This document shows, piece by piece, positions 18,458-26,349 of a DNA stretch of 64,000 nucleotides. The position numbers and the translations under genes were made by a program. Position 1 is the first letter of the stretch; each line of letters starts with the position of its first letter. The DNA comes from Bradyrhizobium sp. 1(2017) (GTDB lineage Bacteria; Pseudomonadota; Alphaproteobacteria; Rhizobiales; Xanthobacteraceae): the NCBI RefSeq assembly GCF_011602485.2, contig NZ_CP050022.2:620001-684000 (forward strand). The letters are read 5' to 3'. The notes beneath the pieces were generated by a model. It was not told where the DNA came from and searched no databases. It saw nothing but the letters and a program-made list of their open reading frames with translations.

Positions 18458-18925
18458 ATGGCGGCTTATGACGATCAGAATGTCTTCGCGAAGATCCTGC
18501 GCGGCGAGATACCCTGTTTCGAAGTGCTCAGGGACGACCGCAGTTTTGCCTTCCTCGACATCATGCCCCGATCCCCCGGACACACGCTGGTCATACCGCG
18601 GGCGCCGGCGCGCGGCATTCTCGACATCGCCGATGACGATCTTGCCGCAGTCGCGCGAACCGCCAAGCGGATCGCGATTGCCGCCAAGAAGGCCTTCGGC
18701 GCGGACGGCATCATCCTCCAGCAGTTCAGCGAGCCCGCGAGCGGGCAGGTAGTGTTTCACCTGCACATGCATGTCATGCCGGTCCGGGCCGGTGTCGAGC
18801 TCTTGCCGGCGCAGACGCGGAAGGAAGACATGGCCGTGCTCGCCGATCACGCCAAGCGGATGATCGCGGCGCTAGGTCGAACTACACGCCGAGATAGCGC
18901 TGGAGCAGCTCCGGCTGGGCCTTGA
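18458..18925 (+). CDS. HIT-family nucleotide hydrolase
   Basis: 155 residues. The HIT motif is HLHMHV (101-106), with three histidines, and the N-terminus matches the Hint/HinT-like subclass. It would hydrolyse nucleotidyl or phosphoramidate substrates. A good AGGAGGG precedes the ATG. HIT proteins are usually about 140 residues; the extra C-terminal tail (TTRRDSAGAAPAGP) is coded on the antisense strand of the ABC ATPase gene, a 44-bp convergent overlap. It is divergent from prmC. Confidence 0.92.
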   Translation: MAAYDDQNVFAKILRGEIPCFEVLRDDRSFAFLDIMPRSPGHTLVIPRAPARGILDIADDDLAAVARTAKRIAIAAKKAFGADGIILQQFSEPASGQVVFHLHMHVMPVRAGVELLPAQTRKEDMAVLADHAKRMIAALGRTTRRDSAGAAPAGP

Positions 18926-19580
18926 GTTCCTGCGCCGGACCCTCATGCACGATGTGGCCGTTGTTGATGATGTAGATCCGCGTCGCCAGCGCCAGCGTCG
19001 CCGCGAGGTTCTGTTCGACCAGCACGATGGTCTGGCCGGCGGCCGCGAGCTCGCGGCAGGCCTTGACAAGATCGTGGACGATGACGGGCGCGAGCCCCTC
19101 GAACGGCTCGTCCAGCAGCACGATCTTGGGATCGCGCACCAGGGCCCGTGCGATCGCCAGCATCTGCTGCTCGCCGCCGGAGAGCTCGGTGCCGCGGTTG
19201 CTGCGCCGCTCCTTCAGCCGCGGGAACATCTCGTAGATGCGGCCAAGCGGCCAGCGTTTCGGCGCGGTGATCCCGGCGAGAACGATGTTCTCCTCCACCG
19301 ACAGGCTGCCGAAGATGCGGCGCTCCTCGTGCACGAGCTGCATGCCCGCCTGCGCGATCTTGTGGCTCCTCCGCCCGGCGATGTCGATGCCGTCAAACTT
19401 CACGCTGCCGCTGCGCGGCGTCACGACGCCCATCAGGCTCTTCAGCGTGGTGCTCTTGCCGGCGCCGTTGCGGCCGAGCAGCGCCACCACCTCGTGGCGT
19501 TCGACGCGCATGGCGACGTCGAACAGGATGTGGGAATCGCCGTAATAGCTGTTCAGGCCGTCGACCTCGATCAGGCTCAT
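18882..19580 (-). CDS. LivF-type ABC transporter ATP-binding protein (system 1)
   Basis: 232 residues. Walker A is GRNGAGKST; the signature is LSGGEQQ; Walker B is IVLLDEP. It energises branched-chain amino acid/amide (HAAT) import with the LivG half at 19577. ATGA overlap with the upstream gene shows translational coupling. Its 3' end overlaps the HIT gene. Last gene of a four-gene operon: binding protein, LivH, LivM-LivG, LivF. Confidence 0.92.
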   Translation of the reverse strand: MSLIEVDGLNSYYGDSHILFDVAMRVERHEVVALLGRNGAGKSTTLKSLMGVVTPRSGSVKFDGIDIAGRRSHKIAQAGMQLVHEERRIFGSLSVEENIVLAGITAPKRWPLGRIYEMFPRLKERRSNRGTELSGGEQQMLAIARALVRDPKIVLLDEPFEGLAPVIVHDLVKACRELAAAGQTIVLVEQNLAATLALATRIYIINNGHIVHEGPAQELKAQPELLQRYLGV

Positions 19581-21424
19581 GCGGCGATCTCCCCATGCAC
19601 GCCGCCGAGATAGGCCTCCTGCACGGCGGCGTTGGTCCTGATTTCCTCCGGCGTGCCGTCGAGCAACACCTTGCCCTCCTGAAGCACCGTCACACGCTCG
19701 ACCAGCTCGAACAACGAATCCATGTCGTGGTCGATGATGATCATGGTGCGGCCGCGCGCGATCGATTTGAGCAGCTTGACGGTCTCGACGCGCTCGCGCG
19801 GGCTCATGCCGGCCAGCGGCTCGTCGAGCAGCAGCAGGCGCGGCGAGGTCGCGAGCGCGAGCCCGATCTCAAGCCTGCGCTTCTCGCCATAAGCGAGCTC
19901 GGAGACCGGTGTGTCGGCGCGGCGCGTCAGGTTGACCAGAGCGAGCGTATGCTCAACCTGCTCGGTGAGGCCTTTCACGCTCGATAGCTTGCGAAACAGG
20001 TCGAGCCGGAACTTTCCGCGCAACTCGGCGAGCGCCGCGATCGTCAGGTTCTGCCGCACCGTGAGGCCGGTGAAGAGCTGGTTGACCTGGTAGCTCTTGG
20101 TGAGCCCGAGTTGGCAGACCTCGGTGACCTTCAATCCCGTGATGTCGCGCCCCTCGAACACGATCTGGCCGGAAGTCGGGGCGATCTCGCAGGTCAGCAT
20201 CTTGAAGAAGGTCGATTTGCCGGCGCCGTTGGGGCCGATGATGCCGCGCAGCTCCCCCTGATCGACGCTGAAGTCGATGTCGCTGTTGGCGGCGAGCCCG
20301 CCATAGCGCTTGGTGAGGCCGGTGGCTTTCAGGATCGGGCCGGAATAGGCGGGGTGGTCGACCTCCTTGGCGTGCATCGGCGCAGGCGCGGGTTGCTTTG
20401 TAGCCTCGGCGTCTCCGGCCTCCTGCTCCGTTTCCGCATCCGTCCGCCGACGCTTGCCGGAGACGAGGCGATAGAGATCTGCAAGACCGCCGATGATGCC
20501 GCCGCGCAGGAAGCAGACCAGCAGCACGAACACGACGCCGAGCACGAGCTTCCAGGCCGCGCCCAAGCCGAGCGCGGCTTGCAGAAAGTCCTGCAGGAAC
20601 AGCCAGACCGCTGCGCCGACCAGCGGTCCGAACAAGGTGCCTCTGCCGCCGATGGCGGTCTGCATCACGAGCTGACCGGAGGTGTCGAAGGTAAAGGCGT
20701 CGGGCGGCATGAAGGCCTGGAGCACGCCGAGCAGACCGCCGGCGAAGCCCGCATAGGCCGCGGCGATCACGAAGGCGGTCAGCTTGTAGCCGTGGATGTT
20801 GTGGCCCACCGCGGTGGCGCGCAGCGGATTGTCCCGGATCGCGCTGAAAATGGCGCCGACCGGCGAGCGCACGATCCTGAGCGCGATCACGATTCCGATG
20901 AAGTAGCACAGCGCGATGAACTGATAGAGCGACCAGCCATTGGTGAAGTGCATGGTGGTGAAGCCGAGATTGAAGCTCGGCGTCGGTACGCCCGGCAAGC
21001 CGTTCTCGCCGCCGGTGAAATCCGAGAGCGGATTGAACTCGACGAAGAAGAACACCTGCGCGATCGCCACGGTGATCATGGCGAAGTAGATGCCGGTTCG
21101 GCGCAGCGCGATCAGGCCGACGAGGTAGCCGGTCGCGGCCGCCGCGATCATGCCGATGATCAGCGCGCCCAGCACGTTGCCGAAGCCCGCACGGGTCAAA
21201 AGGTAGGCGGCGACGAAGCCGCCGGTGCCGTAGAACGCGGATTGGCCGAACGACAACAGGCCCGTGAAACCGAACAGGATGTCGAAGCCGAGTCCGAACA
21301 GGCCCCAGACCAGAATCCGGTTCACGGTGTTCGGCGCGAAGCCGAGATGCGGCAGCACGAAGGGGGCTGCGATCAAGCCGATCGCGGTCAGGGTCTCGAT
21401 CAGGAACGGGCGTTGCTTGAGCAT
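19577..21424 (-). CDS. LivM-LivG fusion: HAAT permease with C-terminal ATPase (system 1)
   Basis: 615 residues in one open frame. Residues 1-320 are a LivM permease (several transmembrane segments, with the conserved GGRGTLFGPLVGA section). A charged linker (about 321-362, rich in Glu/Lys/Pro) joins it to a LivG ATPase (363-615; Walker A GPNGAGKST 397-405; LLLDEPLAGM Walker B). LivM and LivG are separate in the second transporter of this window. The ATG at 21424 follows the LivH stop by 11 bp. Confidence 0.92.
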   Translation of the reverse strand: MLKQRPFLIETLTAIGLIAAPFVLPHLGFAPNTVNRILVWGLFGLGFDILFGFTGLLSFGQSAFYGTGGFVAAYLLTRAGFGNVLGALIIGMIAAAATGYLVGLIALRRTGIYFAMITVAIAQVFFFVEFNPLSDFTGGENGLPGVPTPSFNLGFTTMHFTNGWSLYQFIALCYFIGIVIALRIVRSPVGAIFSAIRDNPLRATAVGHNIHGYKLTAFVIAAAYAGFAGGLLGVLQAFMPPDAFTFDTSGQLVMQTAIGGRGTLFGPLVGAAVWLFLQDFLQAALGLGAAWKLVLGVVFVLLVCFLRGGIIGGLADLYRLVSGKRRRTDAETEQEAGDAEATKQPAPAPMHAKEVDHPAYSGPILKATGLTKRYGGLAANSDIDFSVDQGELRGIIGPNGAGKSTFFKMLTCEIAPTSGQIVFEGRDITGLKVTEVCQLGLTKSYQVNQLFTGLTVRQNLTIAALAELRGKFRLDLFRKLSSVKGLTEQVEHTLALVNLTRRADTPVSELAYGEKRRLEIGLALATSPRLLLLDEPLAGMSPRERVETVKLLKSIARGRTMIIIDHDMDSLFELVERVTVLQEGKVLLDGTPEEIRTNAAVQEAYLGGVHGEIAA

Positions 21425-21435
21425 CGGGAAATCGC

Positions 21436-22311
21436 TTACTCGCGGCCCTGTGCGCCGAGCAGGCCATGCGGTCGCACCACGAGCACGAGCGTCATTGCCG
21501 CAAACAGCATCACATAGGCGTAGCCGGGGTTGAACATGGAGGTGACGCTGATGATCTCGCCGGCGATCAGGCCGCCGAGGATCGCGCCGGGGAACGAGCC
21601 GACGCCACCGATCACTACCACCACGAAAGTCTGGACCAGGATGTCGTCGCCGATGCCCGGGGTCAGCGACACCACCGGCGCGTTGACGATGCCGGCGAAG
21701 CCCGCGGCCATCGCGCCGATGCCGAACACCACCATGAAGACGCGGTAGACGTTGATGCCGAGCGAATCGACCATCACGGAATCCTCGATGCCGGCGCGCA
21801 CGATCATGCCGAGCCGGGTCCGGTAGAGGATGATGAACAGCGCGCCGAGCGCGACCGCGACGATGCCGACTACGGCAAGACGGTAGGTCGGATAGAACAT
21901 GAAGCCGAGATTGGTGATGCCCTGGAACAGCGCCGGCGGCGGTACCAGCTGCGACTGGCTCGAGAAGATCAGGCGAATGAGCTCGACGAAACAGATGCCG
22001 AGACCGAAGGTCACGAGCAGCTGATCCTCGTGCGGGCGGTGATAGAAATGGCGAATGATGACGCGTTCCATGACGACGCCGAGCAGCATCACGAACAGCG
22101 AACCCGCGATCACGGCGAGAACGAACGATTCCGTGTACTGGTAGGCGACGAAGCCGGCATAGCCGCCGATCATGAACATCGCACCATGCGCGAGATTGAG
22201 CACGCCGAGCGTGCCGTAGATGATGGTCAGGCCGGAGCTGATCAGCGCGAGCAGGGCGCCGAGCGCGAGCCCGTTGAAAAGCTGCGAAACGAGGTTGGGC
22301 CAACTAATCAT
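21436..22311 (-). CDS. LivH-type ABC transporter permease (system 1)
   Basis: 291 residues, multi-pass inner-membrane permease of the HAAT family. The N-terminus (MISWPNLVSQLFNGLALGAL) and the GGVGSFPGAILGG segment are characteristic. ATG 22311 is preferred; an upstream TTG is unlikely. The gap to the binding-protein gene contains a terminator-like hairpin pair, so the permease genes may be expressed less than the binding protein. Confidence 0.92.
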   Translation of the reverse strand: MISWPNLVSQLFNGLALGALLALISSGLTIIYGTLGVLNLAHGAMFMIGGYAGFVAYQYTESFVLAVIAGSLFVMLLGVVMERVIIRHFYHRPHEDQLLVTFGLGICFVELIRLIFSSQSQLVPPPALFQGITNLGFMFYPTYRLAVVGIVAVALGALFIILYRTRLGMIVRAGIEDSVMVDSLGINVYRVFMVVFGIGAMAAGFAGIVNAPVVSLTPGIGDDILVQTFVVVVIGGVGSFPGAILGGLIAGEIISVTSMFNPGYAYVMLFAAMTLVLVVRPHGLLGAQGRE

Positions 22312-22328
22312 GCAAGGGATCGCCGTTG

Positions 22329-22392
22329 TGACGCGCGAGGGGCGCGTCAAAAAATGATGACGCCGCAGGGCGGGACGCGAGCTGCGGCGTCA
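22329..22392 (-). terminator. Attenuator-like double hairpin between binding-protein and LivH genes
   Basis: On the - strand, TGACGCCGCAG pairs with CTGCGGCGTCA (22358-22392, 13-nt loop). A T-rich stretch, TCATTTTTTG, follows, then a second hairpin, GACGCGC/GCGCGTC (about 22329-22349). A terminator after a substrate-binding-protein gene commonly reduces downstream permease expression. Confidence 0.7.
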
Positions 22393-22408
22393 CGGGGTTA
22401 GCGCAGGG

Positions 22409-23740
22409 TCAGCTGTAGTCGCCGGGACGGCATCCGAATGCGTCCGGTTTCTGCATCAGGCCTTCACCCGGGACGATCTCGACGACGTCGTACCAGTCTT
22501 CCTTGTTCTTCATGTCCTTTTGCTGCTTGCCCTTGACGATGATCACCGGGCGGACACACTGGTGATCTTCGGGGCGGTAATGCACGTCGCCGACCAGGGA
22601 GGGGATCGTCTCGCCCTTCTCATAGGCCTTGATCACGTCGGGCGGGTTGAAGCTGCCGGCCTGCTCGCACATGCGGGCCCAGTGCGCGAAGCTGACATAG
22701 GCGTTCTCCGCGCCCCATTCCGGCTTGTAGCCGTACTTCTTCTCGAAGGCCTCGTTGAACATCTTGGCGAGCGGGAACTTGTCCTCGATCGTCCACCAAT
22801 AATCGGTGGCGGCGTAGACGCCCTGCATCAGGCCGCCGGTCTCGCGTGCGATGAACGGCACCTGATAGGGCACGACCAGCTTCATTCGGTCGAGAACGCC
22901 GAACTGCTTGGCCTGCTGGGTCGAGAGCACCGCGTCGTGGCCCCAGTTGACGTTGATGAGCACGTCGGCGCCGGAATTGGCGACGTTGAGCAGATATGAC
23001 GAGTAGTCGGGTGCGCCGAGCGGGGCGACCTGATTGGTCACGGTGGTCCAGCCGGCGGTCGCCAGGAAGTCCTGCATCGACTTGGTGACGGTGTGGCCAT
23101 ACGTGTAGTCGGGCGTGAGGTAGGCGGCCTTCTTGTTCTTGCCGAACTCCTTGACCATCACGGGGCCGATCGCGGCTGCAGCCGTCTGACCGAAGAAGTT
23201 CTGACGGAAGCCGTAACGGACGCAGTCCTTGCCGGTGGTGTCGTTCGAGCCGGAGATGCCGCAGACGAACAGCACGTGCTCGCGCTGGGCGAGCTTGTTG
23301 AGCGCGACGGCGACGGCGCTCGACGTGCCGCCGGTGATCATGATCGCCTTGTTCTCGCTGATGAAACGCTGCTGTGCCTGCACAGCCTCGTTGGGCTTGG
23401 CCGCGGAATCCGCGACGCCAAACTTCAGTTCCTTGCCGAGCACGCCCTTGCTGGTCTTTGGCGAGATCTTCTTGATCAGATCGTGGCCGCTGTTGATGTG
23501 CTCGATCGCGAGCTGATAGCCCTTGAGTTCGTCCTCGCCCTGCACGGCATAGGTGCCGGTGCGCGGCACCGAGATTCCGATGAAGGCGGTGGACCCCGAC
23601 ACGCCCGCAGGATAGGAGCCGATCGGCTTGTCCTCGGCGCAGGCCGGCATCGCGGGCAGCATCGAGCCGCCGATGAGCCCCGCCGTGGTCTGGAGCAGGC
23701 TGCGGCGTGACAGGCCGCGCCGGATGAGATCGTCAGTCAT
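22409..23740 (-). CDS. HAAT-type ABC transporter substrate-binding protein (system 1)
   Basis: 443 residues. The twin-arginine leader (SRRSLLQTTAG, near residues 11-21) directs export to the periplasm. The mature protein has the type I periplasmic-binding fold (Leu/Ile/Val or amide-binding family). GGAGG precedes ATG 23740. The ligand is not known: branched-chain amino acids, amides and aromatic acids are all possible. First gene of the operon, divergent from the alpha-CTD-like gene. Confidence 0.9.
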   Translation of the reverse strand: MTDDLIRRGLSRRSLLQTTAGLIGGSMLPAMPACAEDKPIGSYPAGVSGSTAFIGISVPRTGTYAVQGEDELKGYQLAIEHINSGHDLIKKISPKTSKGVLGKELKFGVADSAAKPNEAVQAQQRFISENKAIMITGGTSSAVAVALNKLAQREHVLFVCGISGSNDTTGKDCVRYGFRQNFFGQTAAAAIGPVMVKEFGKNKKAAYLTPDYTYGHTVTKSMQDFLATAGWTTVTNQVAPLGAPDYSSYLLNVANSGADVLINVNWGHDAVLSTQQAKQFGVLDRMKLVVPYQVPFIARETGGLMQGVYAATDYWWTIEDKFPLAKMFNEAFEKKYGYKPEWGAENAYVSFAHWARMCEQAGSFNPPDVIKAYEKGETIPSLVGDVHYRPEDHQCVRPVIIVKGKQQKDMKNKEDWYDVVEIVPGEGLMQKPDAFGCRPGDYS

Positions 23741-23926
23741 TGTCGTTTCCTCCGAACTTCGTTCTTGTTTGCAGGCAAAGCACGACCTGTCCGGCTGCGG
23801 CCGGCCTTGAGGCCTGCGCGCGCCGGGCACGTCACATCGCGTGTAGCTCTGGACGCAAGCATTGCTTGTAAGCGTCTTCTGTCAATTTCGCCTTTGGTCG
23901 AACGACGAAAATTATCGCGTGAAAAC

Positions 23927-23943
23927 ATATCGGAGAACGATAT
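23927..23943. promoter_or_regulatory. Candidate operator, ATATCG-N5-CGATAT
   Basis: A 17-bp inverted repeat (ATATCG GAGAA CGATAT) in the 248-bp gap between the divergent binding-protein gene and the alpha-CTD-like gene. It precedes an AT-rich run (TATATATT, 23941-23948) that could be a promoter. A regulatory role is inferred from symmetry and position only. Confidence 0.4.
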
Positions 23944-23988
23944 ATATTAGTCTTTGTGAGTACGAGGCTGACAGGCTCGGCGGGAGAA

Positions 23989-24606
23989 ATGGCGCGGCAG
24001 ACGAGAGTGGCAGGTGCCCGGAAGCGACAGTCCTGGCCGCAGGAGGCGGAGCGGCAGGAGGCGGCGCGGCCCGCGGGCGAAGCCGGCGATCAGCGCGTTG
24101 CGGCGCAGTCCGGCGATGCCCCGCGCATTCCCGAACCGCGGGGCAGGCCCGCCGGCCGGCGCGGACCCGTCGTCGGCTCCGTTCAGGCCAAGCGCGTCCC
24201 CGGCCCGATGAAGCGGCTGAGCGTGCGTGCCCAGAACGTCCTCAAGGAGCTCACGGTCGAGCTCACCGGGGAGCTCCCGCCGAAAGGTGATTGGTCGCCA
24301 TCGCGCGAGCTGCTGCTCGCGCTGACTGCCGAGCGCCTTGCGACCGCGCGGAACTGCGGTCCGCACACCCTGCACGAGATCGTCGAGTGGGCGCAGGGCT
24401 GCGGTGTGACCATCAAGCCGGTGATCCCGCCGGGCGGCTCGCTCTCGCAGATGTGGGGCGAGCTGATCGCCAATGCTTCGGCAGGTGCGCTGACCAGCGC
24501 CGAGGTCGTCGGCGCGCTCCAGCGCTCGATCAGACGGAAGAGCGCCCGCATCCCGGTCCCGTTTCAGGTCATCCTGGTGAAGATCCTGCTCTCCACCTTC
24601 GATTAG
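23989..24606 (+). CDS. Protein with an RNA polymerase alpha C-terminal-domain-like region
   Basis: 205 residues. After a basic, disordered N-terminus (1-73), residues 77-143 resemble alpha-CTD of RNA polymerase: LSVRAQNVLK (77-86) aligns with E. coli LTVRSANCLK, and the second helix-hairpin-helix is RNCGPHTLHEIVEWA. Arg80 and Asn83 match DNA-contacting Arg265 and Asn268; Lys298 is replaced by His126. The N-terminal domain of alpha is absent. GGGAG precedes ATG 23989. Function unknown: it could bind UP-like DNA or a sigma or regulator. A MarR-type gene follows. Confidence 0.75.
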   Translation: MARQTRVAGARKRQSWPQEAERQEAARPAGEAGDQRVAAQSGDAPRIPEPRGRPAGRRGPVVGSVQAKRVPGPMKRLSVRAQNVLKELTVELTGELPPKGDWSPSRELLLALTAERLATARNCGPHTLHEIVEWAQGCGVTIKPVIPPGGSLSQMWGELIANASAGALTSAEVVGALQRSIRRKSARIPVPFQVILVKILLSTFD

Positions 24607-24713
24607 CCTCCGATATTTGTGCATCGGCAGCGCCGGCCGGTTGGTCCGACTGTAGCCGCTTGCTACTTTAGGCCACGTCTCCCGCGGCACCGGGCGGCAT
24701 GGTCGAGGTGGGG

Positions 24714-25193
24714 ATGGTCCAGGCAAAGAAGGCGCAGCGGTCCAAAGCGGTGACGTCGGTCAGGCGCACCGCCAGCGCGATGCGTGATTCCGATTACGCA
24801 GCGCTGGCGCAGTTTCGCTATCAGATCCGGAGCTTTCTCGCATTCAGCGAGGCGGCGGCGGCGGAACAGGGATTGACGCCGACGCAGCACCAGGCGCTGC
24901 TCGGCATCAAGGGCTTCGTCCGCCCGGGCCCCGCGACCGTCGGTGATGTGGCGCGGTTCCTGCTGATCCGCCATCACTCCGCCGTCGAGCTGATCGATCG
25001 CTTGGCCAAGCTCGGGCTCGTCAGTCGCGTAGCCGATCCGGAAGACGCCAGGCGCGTCCATCTCAAGCTGACGAGGAAAGGCGAGCAGAAGCTTCAGGCG
25101 CTCTCGCGGAAAAACCTCGAGGAGCTGCGTCGCGCTGCAAGCCCGGCGCTGAGCCGTTTGTTGAAATCGTTCGGAGAATCCAGCGAGACTTGA
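24714..25193 (+). CDS. MarR-family transcriptional regulator
   Basis: 159 residues. Winged helix-turn-helix at about 45-110 (LTPTQHQALLGIKG, then VGDVARFLLIRHHSAVELID and the DPEDARRVHLKLT wing). GAGGTGG (24705-24711) precedes ATG 24714; an alternative ATG is at 24699. Convergent with prfA, 13 bp away. It may control the adjacent transporter, but no ligand is evident. Confidence 0.85.
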   Translation: MVQAKKAQRSKAVTSVRRTASAMRDSDYAALAQFRYQIRSFLAFSEAAAAEQGLTPTQHQALLGIKGFVRPGPATVGDVARFLLIRHHSAVELIDRLAKLGLVSRVADPEDARRVHLKLTRKGEQKLQALSRKNLEELRRAASPALSRLLKSFGESSET

Positions 25194-25206
25194 GCGCCGC
25201 CGCCCG

Positions 25207-26292
25207 TTATGCCGCCGCGCCCTGTGCGGCGAGCTGTGCGGCCTGGTGCTCGGTGGTCAGCGCGTCGATCAATTCGCCGAGCGCTTCGCCTGCGATCACC
25301 TGCGGCAGCTTGTAGAGCGTCAAATTGATGCGATGGTCGGTGACGCGCCCTTGCGGGAAATTGTAGGTGCGGATGCGCTCAGAGCGGTCGCCGGAGCCGA
25401 CCTTCTCCTTGCGCTCGGCCGAGCGGGCGGCATCGACGCGCTGGCGCTCGGCGTCGTAGATGCGCGAGCGCAGGATGTTCATGGCGGAGGCACGGTTCTT
25501 GTGCTGCGACCGGCTGTCCTGCATCATCACCACGATGCCGGTCGGGATGTGGGTGATGCGGATCGCCGACTCGGTCTTGTTGACGTGCTGGCCACCCGCG
25601 CCTTGCGCGCGCATCGTCTCGATCCGCAGATCGTCGTTCTTGATCTCGACGTCGACGTCCTCGACCTCGGGCAGCACGGCCACCGTCGCCGCCGAGGTGT
25701 GGATGCGTCCCTGCGTCTCGGTGTCGGGCACGCGCTGCACGCGGTGCACGCCGGATTCGAACTTCAGCTTCGAGAACGCGCCGCGGCCCTGCACCTCGGC
25801 GATGATTTCCTTGTAGCCGCCGACGGTGCCTTCGCTGGCCGAGATCACCTCGACCTTCCAGCCCTGAAGGCTCGCAAAGCGCTCATACATCCGGAACAGG
25901 TCGCCGGCGAACAGCGATGCCTCGTCGCCGCCGGTGCCGGCGCGGATTTCCAGCATCACGTTGCGGTCGTCCATGGCGTCCTTGGGCAGCAGCGCGACGC
26001 GGATCTTCTGGACCAGGTCCTCGATCCTGGGCGTGAGCTCGTCGCGCTCGGCTTCCGCCATGCCGCGCATCTCGGCATCGGTCGCGGCATCGGCGATCAG
26101 CGCCTCGGTGTCGGCAAGTTCCTTGACCGCGGAACGATAAGTCTTCACCGCCTCGATCAACGGCGTGATCTCGGCGAGCTCGCGCGTGATCTGCACGTAG
26201 CGCTCGGAGGCGAGCTGGCCGAGCGATTCGGCCTCCAGCGAGGCGTGGTGCGCGAGCAGGACGTCCAGTTTGGCTTCGGGGAGTGACGACAT
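25207..26292 (-). CDS. prfA: Peptide chain release factor 1
   Basis: 361 residues. The stop-codon tripeptide PDT is at 189-191, and GGQ is at 233-235 ([12 protein letters not shown]), the site methylated by PrmC. It releases peptides at UAA/UAG codons. Coded 57 bp downstream of ptsP, probably in one operon. Its usual neighbour prmC is missing from its 3' side. Confidence 0.97.
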   Translation of the reverse strand: MSSLPEAKLDVLLAHHASLEAESLGQLASERYVQITRELAEITPLIEAVKTYRSAVKELADTEALIADAATDAEMRGMAEAERDELTPRIEDLVQKIRVALLPKDAMDDRNVMLEIRAGTGGDEASLFAGDLFRMYERFASLQGWKVEVISASEGTVGGYKEIIAEVQGRGAFSKLKFESGVHRVQRVPDTETQGRIHTSAATVAVLPEVEDVDVEIKNDDLRIETMRAQGAGGQHVNKTESAIRITHIPTGIVVMMQDSRSQHKNRASAMNILRSRIYDAERQRVDAARSAERKEKVGSGDRSERIRTYNFPQGRVTDHRINLTLYKLPQVIAGEALGELIDALTTEHQAAQLAAQGAAA

Positions 26293-26349
26293 TGGTTCAG
26301 TCTCAAATGGCAGAGGGGGGCGAGGCGGCAGGGAGCGGCGGCAAGCCCG

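Noticed and set aside
18882..23740. System 1 transporter called as urea transporter UrtABCDE
   Set aside because: Binding protein and ATPase signatures are closer to LivJ/LivG types, with no amidase or urease nearby; ligand left open.
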